This document shows, piece after piece, positions 33,855 through 45,604 of a stretch of 64,000 bases of DNA. The stretch comes from Dastarcus helophoroides. Taxonomy: Eukaryota; Arthropoda; Insecta; Coleoptera; Bothrideridae. Made by a program: the position numbers and the translations under genes. The first letter of the stretch is position 1; each line of letters begins with the position of its first letter. The stretch spans positions 29,088,397 through 29,152,396 of the forward strand of contig CM053337.1 in NCBI GenBank assembly GCA_028583605.1, in the 5' to 3' direction. The notes under the pieces are model-generated. The model did no database searches. It saw only the letters and a list, made by a program, of their open reading frames with translations, and had not been told where the DNA came from.

Positions 33855-35285
33855 GCGTGTTGAAGAATGAAACAGTCAAAACTTTAAAAAGTTAAAATGA
33901 ATTTATTTAGAAAAAATTTGATTTTAATCTGTTTCGACGTTTTCTAATAATTTTCATATCAGGAGCATACAGTTGAATATACGAATTTTATTAAAATTTC
34001 CAACATAAGCTTGAAATTTTCAGTTTCTCAAATTCGAGATAAAACTCGAAATTTTGAGGAAAAATTACAATTTACAAAGAAAGTATATTTATAGAGAATG
34101 AAAAGATATTTTTAAATATATATATATATAATTTCGAATTTAAAGTGGACATTCTGAAAAAAAAATTCATTACAGGTTTATTTTTTTGAAAAATAAGTCA
34201 AAATTCTAATTAAGGAGGTTTTTAAAAGTTCTACTTTTTCTGAAAATTTTGAAATTTTGAAGGATATTTCGGAAAAAAACAATCGTTATATTTACGTTAG
34301 ACTCACCATCTCAATATTAAAATAAAAATTTTTAGATATTTTTTACAAAAATTCAGGTTTTCTTCAGTCACTTTTCTAAAAATCTTGTTTAAACTTATTT
34401 TTTAATTCTAAGTTTCAGCTTGAAATTTCGAAAACAAAAATTTTGAACTAAAAAGTCAAAACTTCTATGCAAAGTCTTAATTTCTAGTTAGGGTTAAAAT
34501 TTCGAAGGAAAAACTAAATTTGATAAAATAAAATCTTGAATTTAATTATAAAATTTCTAAAATTTTGGGGGAAAGTAGAATGTTTCAGATTTAATCAAAA
34601 TTGCAAACTTTTCAAAATTTTTAGTTTGTTTCTAAATTTGATATTCAAACTCGAATTTCCTTGTTTAGAAAATGTAAAGTTTTCTTCCAAAATTGTTCTG
34701 TTGTTAATATTCTTACTTGAAGCTTTCAATTTTTGAATTCAAATATTCAAGAAACCTTTTTATACATTTTAAATTGGAATCTAGTAAATTTTTGCTGTGA
34801 AAAAATATTTTTCATGTAACTTCGATTTTAGTCAAATATTTTTAATTTTAAGTAGTAATTATAACCATCTTAAATGAATTTAAGCTTGAATATTAGGCTT
34901 ACAATAAAAAATATAAAAATAAAGAATATCTTTCTTTAAAATTTGCATTCTTACAAAGAAGTCAAACTTAAAAAAATAATAATAAATGAGAAAACATTTG
35001 GAAAATTTCTAATTTTTATTTTTTCCTAATATTTTAATTTAAAAAGTTTAAATAACAAAAACTTGAAATTTTAAACTTAATCATCTTTCTTGAAATTTCC
35101 ATTTTTTTTGTAGAAACATTATTTCTATATATTTCAACATTGTGATATTTTTCTCAAAATTTCCATTTCAAATTACAAATTCAAGCTTGAAATCTTTACT
35201 TTTCATTTGAGTTTCGATTTATTATTTGTGTTTTTGTTGCCTTTGAACATCAAAATTTAAGTTCTAAATTTACTTTGTCTCAAAA
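33855..35285. repeat. AT-rich degenerate minisatellite, mixed orientation
   Basis: Purine-type units (AAACTCGAAATTTTGAGGAA near 34033) pass into pyrimidine-type units (TTGAAATTTCGAAAAC, TTTCTTGAAATTTCC) further on. A short (TA)n run is at about 34117-34131. The frame 34536-34736 is a product of the composition. Confidence 0.5.
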
Positions 35286-35292
35286 ATTTCGA

Positions 35293-36000
35293 ATGCAAGT
35301 AGAATGCAACCTAGACTGCAAATTCATGCAGCTCTCCAGGCGTGTCCAGTGAATCATAGGCAGCTGAACTACCAACAGTTGAAACACTGCCACCTAGCGC
35401 GAAACGGTTGCTCTCTAGGAAAAAGTTCCCAGAAGACAAGCATTCTAATGCACAGACCAACAAGTTTGAACATTAATTAGATTCGAAGTTTGGAAACCAA
35501 AGACGGTTTCGATCTTGTTAGGTCTCCTCAGTTTGGTATATCCAACTCGAATGCTAACAAATGTTATGACAAGTAAGTACTAACGAATCAACGAACCTCA
35601 AGCGTGTGACTCTCAGACTACCGTCACCTACTGGTCCATAGAGAAAACTATGGCCATCGCCAACAATGTCGTATGCAAGTATAATGCAATCTAGACTGCA
35701 AATTCATGCAGCCCTTCAGGCGTGTGTAGTGAATCATAGGTAGCTGAACTACCAACAGTTGAAACACTGCCACCTAGCGAAGCGGTTGCTTTTTAAGAAA
35801 GTTCCCAGAAGACAATGATTCTAATGCATAGACCAATAGGTTTAAACATTTATTAGATTCGAAGTTTGGAAACCAAAGATCATTTCCGGTCTTGTTAGAT
35901 CTCGTCAGTTTGGTATATCCAACTCGAATGCTAACAAATGTTCCGACAAGTAAGTACTAAAGAATCAACGAACGTCAAGCGTGTGACTCCCAGAGTACTA
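35293..36000. repeat. Tandem dimer with a 380-bp period (satellite-like)
   Basis: Two direct copies start at ATGCAAGTAxAATGCAA (35293 and 35673). Both contain CTAGACTGCAAATTCATGCA, GCTGAACTACCAACAGTTGA, CACTGCCACCTAGCG, AGATTCGAAGTTTGGAAACC and ATCCAACTCGAATGCTAACA in order. Copy 1 has about 55 bp after the shared GTGTGACTC end (35620-35672) that copy 2 lacks. Base composition is far less AT-rich than the flanks. There is no open frame. It could be an excerpt of a satellite array or a duplicated element. Confidence 0.85.
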
Positions 36001-38810
36001 TTTTAAATTTAAACTGAAGATTTTGAACTCGTTTCTTGTAATTTTGATTTTAACCAGAAAACATCGACTTAAAATCGATAAGAAATTTCTATTTTAAACG
36101 TAAGATTCCTAAAAGTCTAGGTTTCTTTAAAAATCGTTTGGTTTTTTCTAAAATTTCGACTTTTTTTTACTAAATCTTTGACTTTAATCTCTGGAATGTT
36201 GCAATTTTAACTCGTTTTAGAAATTCCTGAATGTTATCTTAACATTTTCACCCAAAGTTTTGATTTTAATTACAGAATTTTAATTATAAATTTTATTTTT
36301 TGAATTGGAACTTTTCGAAATTGTATTTTTTTTTAATTTCGATTTTATGCTCAAAATTCGTCTTTTTGCGAAAATATGGCTTTCTCTGGGAAATATCGAC
36401 TCTTTGCTAAATCTAGACTTCCTTGAAAACATCTTTACCTTATTCAAAATGCTCTATTATTCTGAAAGTTTCACATTTTTTGAAAAAGTAGACTTTTTTA
36501 AGGATTATTTTTATTTTTTTAAAATTCGCATCTCCTCGAAATGTAGGAAATCTTTGATTAAAAATTAAAAGAATGATTTTAATATGAAAATTAAAAAAAA
36601 TATATATCTTTGGAAGTTTAGACATATTTAGTTCAATTCTTATTTTTTTAATTTCTACATTTTTTAAATGTTAAATTTCTTGCTTCTTCTAAATTTTGAC
36701 CATTTTCTTAAATTTTCGACTTTCTTTTCTTAAAATTTACCTGTTTTATTTTAAAATTATTTATCTTTTAAATTTCCAATCTCTTTTAAATTTCGGTTTG
36801 TTTCAAATAACAAACGACACCTGGAACTTATATCAAAATTTTACCTTTTCTGCAGCTTTCAATATTTTTTCCAGAATTCTCACTTTATTGAAATTTCGAC
36901 TATTCTCAAAATCGTTTAAGTATTTGTTTAAACCAAGGCCTTCTCCACAAAATTTCAAGTTTCCCCAAATTTAGATTTTTTTATTCAAAATGTATCGAAA
37001 TGTCGCTATTATTTAGAACAATTTCGCTTCTTTTGAACATTTAGATTGCTTTTTTTTAAGTTTTAAACATTTCAATTTGTTTCTTAAAATTCAAGTTTTT
37101 CTCGGCTTTATTCCCAAAATTAGTTTTTTATACTAAAAATTGGACTTCCTTTTGGAGATGACCATCTATTTTTTTTCGAAATTTTGATTTATTACGAAAA
37201 TCCATTTTATTCGAAAAATTTTACTTTCTTTTATATTCCCTTTCTAAAAGATTCGATTTGTTTTTCAATATTCGCGTTTCGCTCGAGATTTAGTAAATCA
37301 TTTAATAAAAAAATTCAATAAAATTATTAGTATGGAAATGTTAGGAAAAATTTTTTTGTTTAGATTTGCTTTATTAAAATCCCTTTTTTCAAAAGTTTTT
37401 TTCAAAATTTATTGATTTTTCTGAATTTCAACTTTTTTTCGTACTTCGAATTTCTTTTCAAAGTTTTATTCTTTCGCCATTTCAATTTTTATTTTAAATT
37501 ATTACTTTTCTAGTATTCAAATTCTTGAAAGCTTTACTTTCGTTTTAAAGTTCGACCTTTAATATTTTTGCAATTTTTATTATTATTAAAATTTTCTTGA
37601 AAATTTGCGTTTTATTAAAATTTTGACTTTATTATCAAAATTAGTCTTTTTGCTTAAAAAATTTCTAACAATTAAACTTTATTAACGATAAAAACGCAAC
37701 AAAATTTAAAAGTTCCTCAAAGTTTTCGAAGTAAGGGTTGGAAATGTCAATTATTTCAATAAATTTCTCTACAAAACTGCGTCTTCATTCAACTTTTTGG
37801 CTTTTCTCTGTAAAATTTGTATATTTTGGTTGAAATTGCTTCATTATTTGAAATACTTCCGTTTGTTATCTGAAATTTGAGACTTTTGTTGAATTTAATT
37901 GTTCGTGAAGTCTTAATTTGTATCCAAAAATTTGAGTTTTTCTCGAAATTTAGTCAACAAAAGTGACTACCTTGTTCGAAATTTCTCCATTATTCTGAAA
38001 TTTTCTCTTTTCTGAAACTTTAGGCTCTTTTTGAATTTGCTTTGTTTCTAAAAACTTTCATTTTGTTCTAAATTTTATAAATCCCTTAATAAAACTCTCG
38101 TAAGTAAGAGAAGTTGTACATTCATTCAATCTAAATATTTGCACATTTAAACATTTATATCAACCTTTCGTGTCTCCGTAACTTTCGTCTCTTACTTCAT
38201 AACTGGCATTTTATTGAAATTTGACTCCTCAAATTTCTCTAGGACCATTTAACTTTTTCTTTAAAATTCGTTTAATTTGTTCGAAATTTTCTCATTGTTT
38301 TAAAAATTTCGCTCTTTCTGAAAAATTATAATTCATTTTGTATTCGATTTTTTAAAACTATCGATTTCTCAAAATTTGTATTTTTTTTGAAATTTGGTCA
38401 GCTCCTTAGCAAAAATGTTGGGATGAAAATAAAAAAAAAACCAAAACATAGATACATTTATAGATGTCGACTTTTTTATCAAAATTGTTTTTTTTTTACC
38501 CACATTTCAACTATCTTTCAGAATTTAGCCCTTGTGGACTCTTCTAAATTTCCACTTGCCTCGAAATTTCGATTTTTATTTTCAAAGTTTCACTTTTTTG
38601 AAAATTGACTTTTATTTGAAAGTTTGACGTCGTATGTTTCTGTATTTTTTAAATTTTCTGTAGAAATTTGTATTTTATTGAACCTTCGACTTTATTCTCA
38701 ATATTTAACACATTTTTTAAATTTAAATTGCTCTGGCTTTCGTTATGAAATTTTCCCCTTTTTTTGAAAATAAATGACTAAATGATGTCAATTTTTTGTT
38801 GTCAATTGTT
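36001..38810. repeat. Longest pyrimidine-rich degenerate minisatellite block
   Basis: About 2.8 kb of T-rich plus strand with TTTCGACTTT, TTTTCTTAAAATTTxAC and AAAATTCGxxTTTTT words at about 19-20 bp spacing. Several frames rich in Phe, Leu and Lys (36305-36568, 36696-36974, 38387-38608) are by-products. No gene is seen. Confidence 0.65.
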
Positions 38811-39495
38811 CGGAATAAATGTTGCTTTCCCCTGAAGTAAATTCTGTCTACGCTTATTCTCAATGGTGAAATGATTTACTGAATAAATTGATTTATGCAA
38901 TAACATAGACTATAAGATGAAATTAATGCTTTTCAGGATAACATAATTTATCAAATAAAATGGTTTACACAACAGAAAAGTAGACATTATTGTTTACACA
39001 AAAGAGATGAATAATTTTACAACGATTTGATTCATGGGGCTACAGGCAAAACTGCTCTCTGTAAAAACTTTATTATTGAGCTAGAAATACTTAGCAGATT
39101 TTAAAACTTTGGTTTGTAAGGATTTTGGTCCGTTATTACCATAGTCTTGTCTTTTTTCCAGTCCGTTTTTATTCAATTTGCTAGCGTGACATTTTCCAAC
39201 TAACTGTTTTGAAATAAATCCACATAAAAATTTCACTCTAAAAATGTTTATGAAACCTTACCATGAAATGGGGTTAGTTTAATTGATTTTAAATTCAAAT
39301 TTTATTGATAAAACGTTTAAAATATGTATATAGCTGAAAGAGAGGCTCAGAGGCTTCCCTTTGAAACATCAAAAACGTAACAGTTCAATAAGTTGAATTT
39401 TCAAAATATTTAGGCATGAAGCTATCTCCTGCTGGTGGAGATCAGTGGACCGTCGAGGGTAACGGCAGGTCAAAACAGAAGTTTCACTTTACGTC
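38811..39495. other. Intergenic, nothing recognised
   Basis: Higher-complexity stretch between two repeat tracts. A less AT-rich patch (39420-39490) includes CTGCTGGTGGAGATCAGTGG but has no frame or partner repeat. Confidence 0.3.
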
Positions 39496-39499
39496 GCTT

Positions 39500-40195
39500 A
39501 GGAATTTTATAAAACTTTAATAATTTTGGAAATGCCTGACTCTGAATTTGAAATTTTTATTTTTCTCCTAAAATGTTGACTTCAAAATTTCAAGAGTTTT
39601 AATCAATTTTTATTATTATTTATAAGATTTTGGACCTTAATTTGCTGAGTTAATATTAAAAGAAAATGGTTTCATATAAATTAAGATTTTTTTTCCTAAA
39701 ATTACGATCCCTGTACCTTCATTTTGTACATACTCCTTTTTATAATATTTTGCTTTCAAATTCAAAAGACTGACCTATGTCAAGGAGTGGTTTTTTCATT
39801 TGAAATTTTGTCTTAATCACCAAATATTGGCAATTTATCTTTTCAGGCTGAAAGCTGATATTTTAAAATTCCGAATTTATTTTCAAAATTTTCATTTCTT
39901 GCAATTTAAATATTTAATTTTCAGATCTTTCCTAAAATTTAAATTTTGATTCCATATTTTGAGCTCTTCTAGATATTTATTTTTTTTCTAAATTTAGTAA
40001 TACAATCTCGAAGTTTTCACTCTTGTCTCAATTTGGTGTTTGAACTTAAAGATTAGGATGGATTTTTAAAATTCAGGTAATATTTTTTCTTTTGAAATTT
40101 GGAAATTAGAATTTATTTTTGCTAAATTTTAAGAAATATTTTATACTTTCGAATTTCGTTGTGAAGTTGTCGAAGTTGCATCACTGGTATTCTAA
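39500..40195. repeat. AT-rich degenerate minisatellite, pyrimidine orientation
   Basis: TTGAAATTTTTATTTTTCTC-type words recur on the plus strand. No gene is seen. Confidence 0.4.
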
Positions 40196-40226
40196 TTTCT
40201 ATCACCATTATTTTATTGGCTTCTCA

Positions 40227-40232
40227 TTTATT
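40227..40232 (-). promoter_or_regulatory. Candidate polyadenylation signal for the GPCR gene
   Basis: TTTATT on the plus strand gives AATAAA on the minus strand about 215 bp beyond the TAA stop at 40448. It is the nearest clean match downstream of the coding end. AT-rich context makes chance matches common. Confidence 0.3.
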
Positions 40233-40447
40233 TTAAAATTTAATACAAAACATAGAAAGATAAGAAAATGTTGAATGTCTTTTTTTGGTTAGGTCCTTAT
40301 TTATAGAGAAACAATAGTGCCAGTTTTAAAATTAATGAATGGAACTAACCCCAGTTTGTGGTATATACTGCTAAAAGATTTTTTTAAAGTAAATTGATGG
40401 CTGAATGAATTTTTAATTGAATGTAATGTTTAACTAAATAATACACT

Positions 40448-40981
40448 TTAGACAATACTAGCGCCATGTTTCATGCCCCTGTCACTTCCTTTAATAATAA
40501 TAATGTCCGATCCATTGGCAACGGCAAAACTTTCGACCATACTTCTTGAACCTTTCAATAACCTAGGGGCTTCTGTGGCAATCAAAATCCTGGAACTATC
40601 TTTGAACACTCTGGGGAGGTCATTCTCGGAAACTACCCCGGAACTCTCCGGTCTGGCAATGGGTACTAGCAAAAAATCACCTTCAGGTTTCCAATCGAGG
40701 CAATCCCTCTGTACGTGATTGATGAAGGAAGCGTGATCCCCTGCTGTGGCGGCCGCACTAGGTGCTATTGGATCCGATACTTGGTGACTCCTGTAGGTGA
40801 ATCCTAAAGCTGTTAGCAGGTCGTCGATCACCCTTCTAACGGCCGCTCTTAGTTCGGAATTTCTGTAACCGTACACCCATGGGTTGAAGGCGCTACTGGC
40901 CAGGATCGGTAGGGCCAGGTAGACGGAAACCCACATGGTCAGGATATTGGTGCCGAAAAAAACATCCAGAAGCATGCATAC
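40448..40981 (-). CDS. Class A (rhodopsin-like) GPCR, last coding exon (TM7 and C-tail)
   Basis: On the minus strand the exon starts right after the acceptor TTATATTTCAG at 40982-40983 and reads VCMLLDVFFGTNILTMWVSV, then YLALPILASSAFNPWVYGYR. NPWVY is the TM7 NPxxY motif (positions 31-35 after the first Met), and the following NSELRAAVRRVIDDLL is the amphipathic helix 8. The remaining 120 or so residues are a cytoplasmic tail with many Ser/Thr and acidic residues, ending GMKHGASIV and TAA. Codons are GC-rich compared with the flanks. TM1-TM6 must lie on upstream exons at higher coordinates, which I could not find. The ligand cannot be inferred; the SSAFNPWVYG sequence is not the usual amine or peptide receptor version. 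The ATG at 40975 is internal to the exon, not the gene start. The plus-strand frame 40473-40718 is its shadow. Confidence 0.85.
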   Translation of the reverse strand, partial: VCMLLDVFFGTNILTMWVSVYLALPILASSAFNPWVYGYRNSELRAAVRRVIDDLLTALGFTYRSHQVSDPIAPSAAATAGDHASFINHVQRDCLDWKPEGDFLLVPIARPESSGVVSENDLPRVFKDSSRILIATEAPRLLKGSRSMVESFAVANGSDIIIIKGSDRGMKHGASIV

Positions 40982-40984
40982 CTG

Positions 40985-42475
40985 AAATATAAGAAAACAT
41001 TGTAGTTTGCGTTTTTTCCTAAATGGTTTGATCTTAACGGTTATTGATAAGATAGGGATAAGAACAAAAAAAATGTTTGAATGGCATCAATTAAACTACT
41101 ATCATGCGCCCTCAAAACTTTCGTGGTTGCTGCGACCTTAAAGAAACCACGTGCCCCTCCTTATCAATTAACTGAGATATAGCGTAATATGCATATTGTG
41201 GGACACGCTGTATATGTTACTATAAACACCCAATTTTTCCAGGAAATCTGTTTTTGTCAATAAAATTTTAAAACTAAAAAGAAAAGAGCTTCTCGTTACT
41301 CCATCTTCAACTTCTGAATTCAGCAATGAATAGTCACTGCTGACTTAAACAGTGGTGTAAATAGGATGATTAAGGGGATCAATTACTTCAGGAGTTTAAG
41401 TCATAAATAAACTATTAAAGAAACTGTGCAAATTTCAGAATTTCTACTTCAAATGTTACAATAAGTTATAAATACTGATGGAGAATGAAAACTTTTGAAA
41501 GAAAATTTCAAATTTTGTTTTCAAAATTTCAACTTTTTTGAAAATATCTGATCTTGAAACTTTTATTTTAATTTTGAATATAAAGTTTTTAAATTGAAAT
41601 TATACTCGAGTTTAGGACCTAAATGTTGAGATCCAAAGTCAAAAATTCGAAAAAGGTAGAAATTAAAAAGAAATTGAAAAATTTCGAGGTTTGTAAGAAA
41701 AAAATTCAAATTTTGAAAGTGACAACTCATGGCTTTGAGTTACCATAACGCGTTATCAACATGTTCTACGACTAACAGGATATTAAACTGCTAATATTAG
41801 AGCATGTTAGTAACGACTTAAAACAAACGAGGCAGCTTTAATCAACAATATGTCCTTGGCAAGTCCTCATTTCACTTGTGTCAAACATACTTACGTCTAT
41901 TATTATAAGTCAAATTGTCTATTGTCTATCGTTTACATTGCGTTTTAATTTGCTTATTACTTTAAATATTTAATTGTAGAATCACTGTAAAGTAGAACAA
42001 AGAGTACTGTAATAGTTGGTACAAGAAGAGGGGATATGATCGTCATATCTCACTAGAAGACAAATTGAACCCGACGCCGCAATTAGAGTCCTTAATTGTT
42101 CGAGGATGTACTCTTTTATAACCAAATGCATGTTGGTATTAAAAATTAAAGGGTAAAATGCAAAATGTGGTACTCTTGTACTCCAGAGAAAACAGATGCC
42201 AGTATTAATAAGATGTTGAAGGTTAAGTGCAATAAATTAAAACAGTGTGAGATTTATATTTATAAATCTTTTTTCATTATCAGTGAATATTAGATTCATT
42301 TCTACATAACTACAAGCATCCAAACCACAAATATAAAAAGTTCGGTCAGTTTGACAGTATTTATTTTCAGTATTCTGTCTTGTTTACTAGTATAGGTTCC
42401 AAGTACACTACATATACACTGTTATTTCCTAGTTTTAAGTTTTCATTGCTCTGGGCAATCTCCAAGGCTGCACAA
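40985..42475. other. Upstream intron of the GPCR gene, no exon recognised
   Basis: Mostly unique sequence with a minor repeat tract at 41450-41720. At 41100-41220 a GC-richer stretch ends in GGGACACGCTGTATATGTTA, close to the TACAGGGTGTCCC ends of some arthropod MITEs. No TM-encoding exon was recognised. Confidence 0.3.
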
Positions 42476-42479
42476 ATTT

Positions 42480-43440
42480 TTTCTAAATTTTTTTAAAAAT
42501 TTGGCTCTTTATTCTTGAACCTGTTTTAAAAATGTTAAATCTTAAATTCATACTATTCGATTTCAACTATCATGTTGACATTTAGTTGACTCAATTTGAA
42601 ATTTTAACAAATAACTTTCAATAGTTTGGGATTGGATTCGAAAATTCGATTTTAAATTCGAAATGTTGGGAAAAGGTGTAAACAATTCAAGTTTAAATTC
42701 CACAATAATTTAAAAATCGAAAGTGGGAGAAGAAAACGTGAAAATTTTAAAAAGACATGAATAATTTTTTAAAAACCTTTCGGATTGTTTTTTAAATTTC
42801 GCCCTTTTTTGGTTTTAAATTTAAAGTAGGACTTTGTAATTTTTTTATTTTTGAATTTAAATTTGAAGTATATACAACAATAATGTTGACAACAAATTTC
42901 ATGTTTAAGATAAGATCAAAGAAATTTCGAGTTTAAAGTCAAATTTCAGGGTTATGAAGCAAAGTTCAATTCAAAATTCATAAATTTTTTGTTCGGTCAA
43001 GTTTTGGGAAAAGGTTGGCTGAAATACAACTTAAAGTATCTATTTTTTTAAAGCGAAATTTTTAATCTTAAAAACTGAAGTAGTTTATTCTCCAGTTTTA
43101 AGATTTTCTCGAAACTTCGACTTTTCTCTAGAAATTTTATGTTAACACTCTAAAAACCTTTTAACATATTTCAAACTCTTCTTTTATTTTAAATTTTAAG
43201 TTGAGTCATAAAACTTCTAAAGTTGAACACTTTATTTACTTTTACAGCTGAAATATCAAATAGGAAACATTTAAATTTTGAAAATAGTGTCATTTATTTA
43301 ATATTTTCCATATTTTCAAGTTTATCTGTAAATTGCTGTCTTTAAATTCAAAATTTTGAAAAAAAAAATATATAACTTTAAATCCAAAATTTTTACTTTA
43401 AATTTGAAATTTTCATAATTTTAATTAAACACAAGATTTA
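42480..43440. repeat. AT-rich degenerate minisatellite, mixed orientation
   Basis: Repeat words of both polarities (GAAATTTCGAGTTTAAAGTC, TCGAAACTTCGACTTTTC). No gene is seen. Confidence 0.4.
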
Positions 43441-43786
43441 GAGAAAATATCATTTTAAGTTCCAAAGTTTTTTTATAATTTTTTACCATTATGTACAGTC
43501 TCCTTTTTTGCTTTAAAACTGCTAATATATGTTTAAGCCGCATGTCCACTAGTGATTTGCAAAATTCAGGTTTTAATTGTTGCGAAATTTCTTTCAACTT
43601 ATCAATTAATTCCGCTTTTGTACGCACGGGGCTAGTTATTGTTTTTTCATCTCATGCTACAATGTTTTTATTGGCGACAGGTCTGGACTGTTAGACGGCC
43701 ATTCTAATAATGGTATATTTTGTGTATTAAAAAAATCTTTAATTATCTTTGCTGCGTGGCATAAAGCATCATTTGCTGGAACATAT

Positions 43787-44169
43787 TGTAACGCAATGTA
43801 AATAGATGGAATAGAATTTAGAATAGAATTGTAGAATTTAGTACATAAGAAAAGTTTCTAGAATGATCTGATAAGGGGAAAGCGGCTGCGATAACGAAGC
43901 AAACGTCAGATAAGTGTTCTCGAAATTTCGGCAAACGATAAGACTTATCTGCCGGATTGTTCTAGAACCTGGAGGCCAAAATTATATAAAGCGGCCAGCT
44001 CTCCCTCGAGTAATTCAATTAGAGTCGGTGTAGTTAAGTAGTGAGTTGGCAATTAAAAGTCAATAAGTGAGTTAATTATTCAGTTGTAGTGATCCGAGTT
44101 GAGTTTGGTGATAAAGTGGGTATTGTTCAATTCACGTGTTCATCAATTCGAACCGATAAGCGCGTAACA
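43787..44169 (+). mobile_element. Solo LTR of an LTR retrotransposon, nested in the Tc1 relic
   Basis: A 383-bp unit begins TGTAACGCAATG and ends GCGCGTAACA, so it has the TG...CA ends of LTRs. It is flanked by direct ATAT copies (43783-43786 and 44170-44173). A 4-bp ATAT duplication is known for gypsy-group elements of the 17.6/297 type; that family link is an inference. A TATA box (TATATAAA, 43983-43990) lies in the middle, as expected for an LTR promoter reading to the right. Removing the unit and one ATAT restores continuity of the Tc1 transposase similarity. There is no internal coding region, so it arose by LTR-LTR recombination. Confidence 0.8.
43983..43990 (+). promoter_or_regulatory. 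TATA box of the solo LTR
   Basis: TATATAAA followed within about 45 bp by AATTAGAGTCGGTGTAG, a plausible initiator region. It is the only strong TATA-like site set in non-AT-saturated sequence here. Upstream, TTCTAGAA-like inverted words (near 43856 and 43966) could be factor-binding sites. Confidence 0.45.
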
Positions 44170-44929
44170 ATATATTTTCTGTTTCCATTTCCTAGCATCG
44201 AAATGGATGGCAATAGTTCATTTTGTACATTTTTTTCATATTTTCCAGCATTGATTGCTTAATCTATCACAAATAGTCGTCCCACATGTTGAGAGGACAT
44301 ACAATTCCACGCCATGACTGAAGCAGGAAATTTAACCTTGCGCTTTAATGTATCTGGAAAATGCTTCTCTACTTTTCTTCTTAAAACCCGATTTCGGGTT
44401 TTAAGAAATTTCGATTCATCAATCTAAATTATTTTATCCCAGTCATTGGTATACCATGTAGAGTACTTCTTAATCCATTTCAACCTAATCTTCTTTTGCT
44501 TTGTAGCAAGAAGTGGCTTCACTTTTGCCTCAATATTTTTATTTGACAAAATTTTATATTTGAAAATTTAGAAGTAAGTTTTACATACCTTATAATATCC
44601 GCGTCAGTCTTTTTATATTTCGCAGACATGTATCCTTAGATACGGATTTTTTTAATGGTTTCGCCCTATTAAACAATTAATTCTCTAGACGATATTCTTC
44701 TGTCTTTTTTAGTTAAATTGTCCAATGCAATGTGATTTTCGACCTTCTGCCACTTTTTTGATAGGTCATTACATGTCCAACAGTTTCATATCAGTAAATG
44801 ATAATGCGCACTCTACATCTAGGTATTCCTAACAATTTTGAAATATTCTAACCCGAGTTATCATTATTGTGGTCAGTTATAATGGTCTTACGAAGGTCTG
44901 CAGAAATAGGTTTTCCACGCACCATAATA

Positions 44930-45595
44930 AATAAATGTATAGCTTTATGTAAAGACTTTTATTGAAATAGTATAATGTTAGTAACTACGACAAACAAACG
45001 TTGACGTTTGAAACATATTTTAAAATTTTTGCAATTTTTAAGAAAGTTGGGACAAGCACAACTGTATCATTTATTTTTCAAACGAAAATTAATATTAAAA
45101 TTCAGCAGCATAATAATGTCAAAAAGATGTATTTATAGGAAAATGTCCTACTTTATACGGAACGTTTAAATTTTCCACTAAAATTGATGGAAATATTTTA
45201 TATTCTTAAAAATAGAAAATTGATTAGGGTGGTTTAATTCATATGCGACAGGGCTCGTATCGTATATGGATGTGATATAAGTATCAAAACACTCAATGAT
45301 TTACTTTACCACAACTTTGTCAAGTATGCCTCCAGAAATACATTGAGCTTAGCACAATTGCCGCAAACCATCATCCAATCCGGACTTATCATCAAGTTTA
45401 AAAGTGGTTGGGGGTTGCCAAAGATCCTGCGGAATAGGAATGAAAAATGGAAACGTAACCATCAAGACCTAATTTCCGTTACAACTTTAAAAGATCGAAC
45501 TGTAAGAAAAGGCTGCAGCGGATATCGTAGCTGCAGAAAATCGGGGCTGATGTGTTTTCTAATTTCCAAAACACTCCTGTATACAGTCTTGCACA
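44930..45595. other. Intergenic between the Tc1 relic and the RNase H element
   Basis: 44930-45230 is AT-rich flank or the untranslated end of the Tc1 relic. 45240-45595 is less AT-rich; the plus-strand frame 45343-45621 has no domain and starts with a non-ATG codon. It may be the downstream flank of the non-LTR element that follows. Confidence 0.25.
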
Positions 45596-45604
45596 AAGGT
45601 ATCA

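Larger units (their letters stand above)
43485..44925 (-). mobile_element. Tc1-like DNA transposon relic interrupted by a solo LTR
   Basis: The minus strand starts MVRGKPISADLRKTIITDH (ATG at 44923-44925), the N-terminal helix-turn-helix region of Tc1-type transposases, and then decays through several frames. After the LTR insertion it resumes with ALCHAAKIIKDFF, LLEWPSNSPDLSPI (the DDE block; the catalytic Glu after SPI reads Lys) and, at the C-terminus, LVDMRLKHILAVLKQK, which corresponds to the LVDSMPRR.xAVIxAKG tail of the family. Terminal inverted repeats were not identified. It is dead: stops, lost active-site residue, and insertion. Confidence 0.8.

Noticed and set aside
35293..36000. 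Possible CRISPR-like array
   Set aside because: Only two 380-bp direct copies, no short repeats with unique spacers, and the genome is eukaryotic.
36305..38608. Series of hydrophobic plus-strand frames that could look like membrane proteins
   Set aside because: Hydrophobicity comes from T-rich codons of the pyrimidine-oriented repeat; there is no conserved motif and no intact gene structure.
40473..40718. 81-codon plus-strand frame
   Set aside because: Shadow of the GPCR exon on the opposite strand; the GPCR frame is longer and has TM7 NPxxY.
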